64,000 nucleotides of DNA from positions 496,001 to 560,000 of the forward strand of contig NZ_KI391953.1 of NCBI RefSeq assembly GCF_000185725.2. The letters are read 5' to 3'. The notes under the pieces were generated by a model. It searched no databases. It worked only from the letters and a program-made list of their open reading frames with translations, and was not told where the DNA came from. Position 1 is the first letter of the stretch. Every line of letters begins with the position of its first letter. A program made the translations under genes and the position numbers. Positions 61,610 through 64,000 of this stretch are shown here, one piece after another. The stretch is from Segniliparus rugosus ATCC BAA-974 (GTDB taxonomy: Bacteria > Actinomycetota > Actinomycetes > Mycobacteriales > Mycobacteriaceae).

Positions 61610-61801
61610 TTTCTCGATTCCCTCCTTGTGGCGCGCGGTTCCGCCCGATGGAATCGAATGTATGGGCGGGAGCCGGTTCGGCTGGCGTGGTCCGGGCCTT
61701 CGGGCGGTGTCGCGCTCTGGCGCGGAAGGCATGCGCGCGGCTTCGCTTCGCGCGTGGCGTCCGGCTATTTCCGCTGCACGGAAGAAGGGTATCGTGGAGG
61801 C

Positions 61802-62446
61802 ATGTTTACCGGTCTCGTTGAGGAGCTCGGCGAGGTGGTGTGGCTGAAACCAATAGGCGACTCCGCGCAGCTCGCCATCAAAGCGCGAGTCGTGGTGGAG
61901 GGGGTTCGCCACGGCGACTCCATCGCCGTGAACGGCGTGTGCTTGACCGTGGTCGACCAGCCTGAGCCAGGTGTGTTCGTGGTGGACGCGATGGGCGAGA
62001 CCCTGCGGCACACCAGCGTCGGCTCGCTCGCCCCGGGCTCGCTCGTGCATCTGGAGCGCGCGCTCGCGCTCGGCGACCGGCTCGGCGGGCACCTGGTCCA
62101 GGGCCATGTGGACGGCGTCGGTCGCGTGCTCAGCCACACCGAGGGCGAGGCGTGGGACGTGGTCCGGATCAGCTTGCCCGAAGAGATTCAGAGGTACGTC
62201 GCCCATAAAGGCTCGATCACGGTGGACGGGGTTTCCCTCACTGTGAGCGCTGTCGGGGGGGCGGAGAACGGCGCTGAGGGTTCGTCTGGGGGCGGGGGAG
62301 GCATAACATGGTTCGAAGTGTCGCTCATCCCGGAAACGCGTCGGGCGACCACGCTCGGTCGCCATGCAGTCGGCGACGTGGTGAACCTGGAGGTTGATGT
62401 GATCGCGAAGTACGTGGAGAGGCTGACTTTGGGGGCGGGGCGATGA
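61802..62446 (+). CDS. ribE: riboflavin synthase alpha chain
   Basis: This enzyme converts two 6,7-dimethyl-8-ribityllumazine molecules into riboflavin. The 214-residue product starts [12 protein letters not shown] and has the duplicated half-domains. [10 protein letters not shown] with [14 protein letters not shown] lies in the first half, and [13 protein letters not shown] with [21 protein letters not shown] in the second. A Gly-rich insert (EGSSGGGGG) lies in the second domain. ATG 61802 starts at MFTGL; the upstream 190 bases after ribD hold no gene. It overlaps ribA by four bases. Confidence 0.96.
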   Translation: MFTGLVEELGEVVWLKPIGDSAQLAIKARVVVEGVRHGDSIAVNGVCLTVVDQPEPGVFVVDAMGETLRHTSVGSLAPGSLVHLERALALGDRLGGHLVQGHVDGVGRVLSHTEGEAWDVVRISLPEEIQRYVAHKGSITVDGVSLTVSAVGGAENGAEGSSGGGGGITWFEVSLIPETRRATTLGRHAVGDVVNLEVDVIAKYVERLTLGAGR

Positions 62447-63687
62447 GCGAGTTCGACAGCATCGAACGGGCGATCAAAGACATCGCCGAGGGCAAAGCCA
62501 TCGTGGTGGTGGACGACGAGGACCGGGAGAACGAGGGCGACCTCACGTTCGCGGCGGAGAAAGCCACTCCCGAGCTGGTCGCCTTCATGATCCGGCACAC
62601 GTCAGGGTATCTCTGCGTGCCGATGGAGGAAGAGGACTGCGACCGGCTGGACCTTCCGCCGATGTACGCGGTGAACCAGGATCGTCGCGGCACGGCGTAC
62701 ACGGTGACCGTCGACGCCAGGGAAGGCGTGGGGACCGGCATCTCGGCTCGGGACCGCGCCCACACGATCCAGCTTCTCGCGAACGCCGAGACGAAGGCTT
62801 CCGATCTGACCCGTCCGGGGCACATGGTGCCGCTGCGCGCGAAACCGGGCGGGGTGCTGCGCAGGCCGGGGCACACCGAGGCCGCCGTGGATCTGGCTCG
62901 GCTCGCCGGACTGCGCCCTGCGGGGGTGATCTGCGAGATCGTGAGCACGAAAGACGAAGAGCACATGGCCAAGGGCGACGAGCTGCGGGTCTTCGCCGAG
63001 GAGCACAATCTGGCCCGGATTTCGATCGCGGACCTGATCCGCTACCGGCGGCGCTATGAGAAGCATGTGCGCCGTGAGGCGGAGGCGCGCCTCCCCACGC
63101 GCCACGGGGTGTTCCGGGCGATCGGCTACTCCTGCGCGTACGAGGACGCGGAGCATATGGCCATGGTCTTCGGCGACATCAGCAACGGCGAGGACGTGCT
63201 GGTCCGAGTCCATTCGGAGTGTTTGACCGGCGATGTGTTCGGCAGTCTGCGCTGCGACTGCGGTCCGCAGTTGGACGCGGCCATGGAGATCGTCGCCGAG
63301 GAGGGCCGGGGCGTGGTCTTGTACATGCGCGGCCACGAGGGCCGAGGCATCGGGCTGCTCGCGAAGCTCAGGGCGTACGAGCTGCAGGACGGGGGCGCGG
63401 ACACGGTGGACGCGAACCTTCAGCTCGGGCTGCCCGCCGACGCCCGCGACTACGGTGTCGGGGCGCAGATCCTGTGCGATCTGGGCATCCGGTCGATGCG
63501 CCTGTTGACGAACAACCCGGCCAAGCGGGTCGGTTTGGACGGCTACGGCCTGACGATCCACGACCGGGTGCCGATGCCGATGCGGGCGAACGCGGAGAAT
63601 CTGCGTTATTTGCAGACCAAGCGCGACCGGATGGGCCACGAGCTCGACGGCTTGGAGGAGGCCGTGCTGAACGAGGGGCTGGCGTGA
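62443..63687 (+). CDS. ribA: bifunctional 3,4-dihydroxy-2-butanone-4-phosphate synthase / GTP cyclohydrolase II
   Basis: The 414-residue enzyme makes both starting precursors of riboflavin. The N-terminal DHBP synthase domain has [19 protein letters not shown] and [14 protein letters not shown]. The C-terminal GTP cyclohydrolase II has [23 protein letters not shown] with the three zinc cysteines, then [12 protein letters not shown] and [15 protein letters not shown]. All key residues are present. It overlaps ribE and ribH by four bases each (ATGA, GTGA). Confidence 0.97.
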   Translation: MSEFDSIERAIKDIAEGKAIVVVDDEDRENEGDLTFAAEKATPELVAFMIRHTSGYLCVPMEEEDCDRLDLPPMYAVNQDRRGTAYTVTVDAREGVGTGISARDRAHTIQLLANAETKASDLTRPGHMVPLRAKPGGVLRRPGHTEAAVDLARLAGLRPAGVICEIVSTKDEEHMAKGDELRVFAEEHNLARISIADLIRYRRRYEKHVRREAEARLPTRHGVFRAIGYSCAYEDAEHMAMVFGDISNGEDVLVRVHSECLTGDVFGSLRCDCGPQLDAAMEIVAEEGRGVVLYMRGHEGRGIGLLAKLRAYELQDGGADTVDANLQLGLPADARDYGVGAQILCDLGIRSMRLLTNNPAKRVGLDGYGLTIHDRVPMPMRANAENLRYLQTKRDRMGHELDGLEEAVLNEGLA

Positions 63688-64000
63688 GCGCGGGCGAGTT
63701 CGCCCCAGGGCTGGAGCTGGACGGCGACGCGACGGGGCTGTCGGTCGGGATCGTCGCGTCGGGCTGGCACGCGGACATCGTGGACGCGCTGCTCGAAGGC
63801 GCGTTGCGGGTGGCAGAGCGGGCCGGGGTGAAAACCGAGGTGCTGCGCGCGCCAGGCGCCTTGGAGCTGCCGATCCTCGCCCAGGCGCTCGCCGAGATCC
63901 ACGACGCGGTCGTCGCGCTCGGCGTCGTGGTGCGGGGCGAGACGGCCCATTTCGACTACGTGTGGCAGACCGTCGCCCAAGGGCTTTTGCGCGCGAGCCT
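63684..64000 (+). CDS. ribH: 6,7-dimethyl-8-ribityllumazine synthase (partial)
   Basis: RibH condenses the ribA and ribD products to lumazine. About 105 residues are visible before the window ends. They include [38 protein letters not shown] and the loop [21 protein letters not shown], where the histidine is the catalytic base. GTG 63684 overlaps the ribA stop. The C-terminus is outside the window. Confidence 0.95.
   Translation, partial: MSAGEFAPGLELDGDATGLSVGIVASGWHADIVDALLEGALRVAERAGVKTEVLRAPGALELPILAQALAEIHDAVVALGVVVRGETAHFDYVWQTVAQGLLRAS

Noticed and set aside
1-64000. tRNA, rRNA, CRISPR arrays, insertion sequences, prophage or replication origin
   Set aside because: No tRNA-like cloverleaf, rRNA, spaced repeat array, transposase, integrase or DnaA-box cluster was noticed; a tRNA scan would be needed to exclude tRNAs fully.

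Overview
The window is GC-rich actinobacterial DNA with the gene repertoire of a mycolic-acid bacterium (order Mycobacteriales). It carries an MmpS/MmpL pair with a fatty-acyl-AMP ligase, a PapA-like acyltransferase, the arabinogalactan linker genes rmlD and wbbL, GDP-mannose genes, F420 genes fbiA and fbiB, a CYP136-like P450 and an EspC-like ESX substrate. Several blocks keep gene order I recall from Mycobacterium tuberculosis: Rv3268-cpsA-rmlD-wbbL-manB with fbiBA, amiB-deoD-pmmB, rpsB-tsf-pyrH-frr-cdsA, and rpe-ribD-ribE-ribA-ribH. Their joins differ and whiB2 is absent beside fbiA. This suggests a deep non-Mycobacterium branch; Segniliparus is a guess that cannot be proved from this window.

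Layout. 1-7.3 kb: partial Ada-type repair protein, MFS transporter, EVE protein, class V aminotransferase, mmpL and mmpS. 7.3-17.2 kb: a palindrome-rich promoter region, fatty-acyl-AMP ligase, enoyl-CoA hydratase-fold hydrolase, a degenerate ABC-ATPase-like protein with a YhgE/Pip membrane protein, a TetR/SDR divergent pair with a clear promoter-operator, a small membrane protein and the PapA-like acyltransferase. 17.2-22.6 kb: glmU-prs-cysD and a separately promoted cysN that ends in a degenerate APS-kinase-like domain. 22.6-26.6 kb: a metal-responsive-looking cluster with a Zur-like palindrome, a flavoprotein with a Cys-rich tail, an ACR3/BASS permease, an orphan glutamate-synthase central domain with an IdeR-like box, and an epimerase. 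26.6-29.6 kb: membrane protein, old yellow enzyme and SDR. 29.8-43.5 kb: cell-wall sugar and F420 genes, three tiny genes, and an operon of four overlapping genes ending in a DUF3885/SUKH protein. 43.6-47.4 kb: an EspC-like protein, a 596-residue ESX-type effector with a C39-like cysteine-peptidase tail, and two tandem lipoprotein paralogues read as candidate immunity genes. 48-52 kb: translation and lipid housekeeping. 52-58.7 kb: seven paralogous small secreted proteins with exactly two mature cysteines each, mixed with a rhomboid protease, CYP136 and a DUF6891-like protein. 58.8-64 kb: a partial rpe duplication, rpe, a DUF952 protein, a decayed regulator and the riboflavin operon, which runs off the end.

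Two cross-cutting properties matter. At least six genes (fatty-acyl-AMP ligase, tetR, the gltB-like gene, the LCP gene, manC, ribD) need a one-base shift, five of them in runs of G or C, so many may be sequencing errors. At least eight genes have a TAnnnT hexamer exactly 6 or 7 nt before the start codon, which points to leaderless transcripts and helps fix their starts.

The best candidates for an undescribed system are the EspC/effector/duplicated-lipoprotein cassette and the seven-member two-cysteine secreted family.
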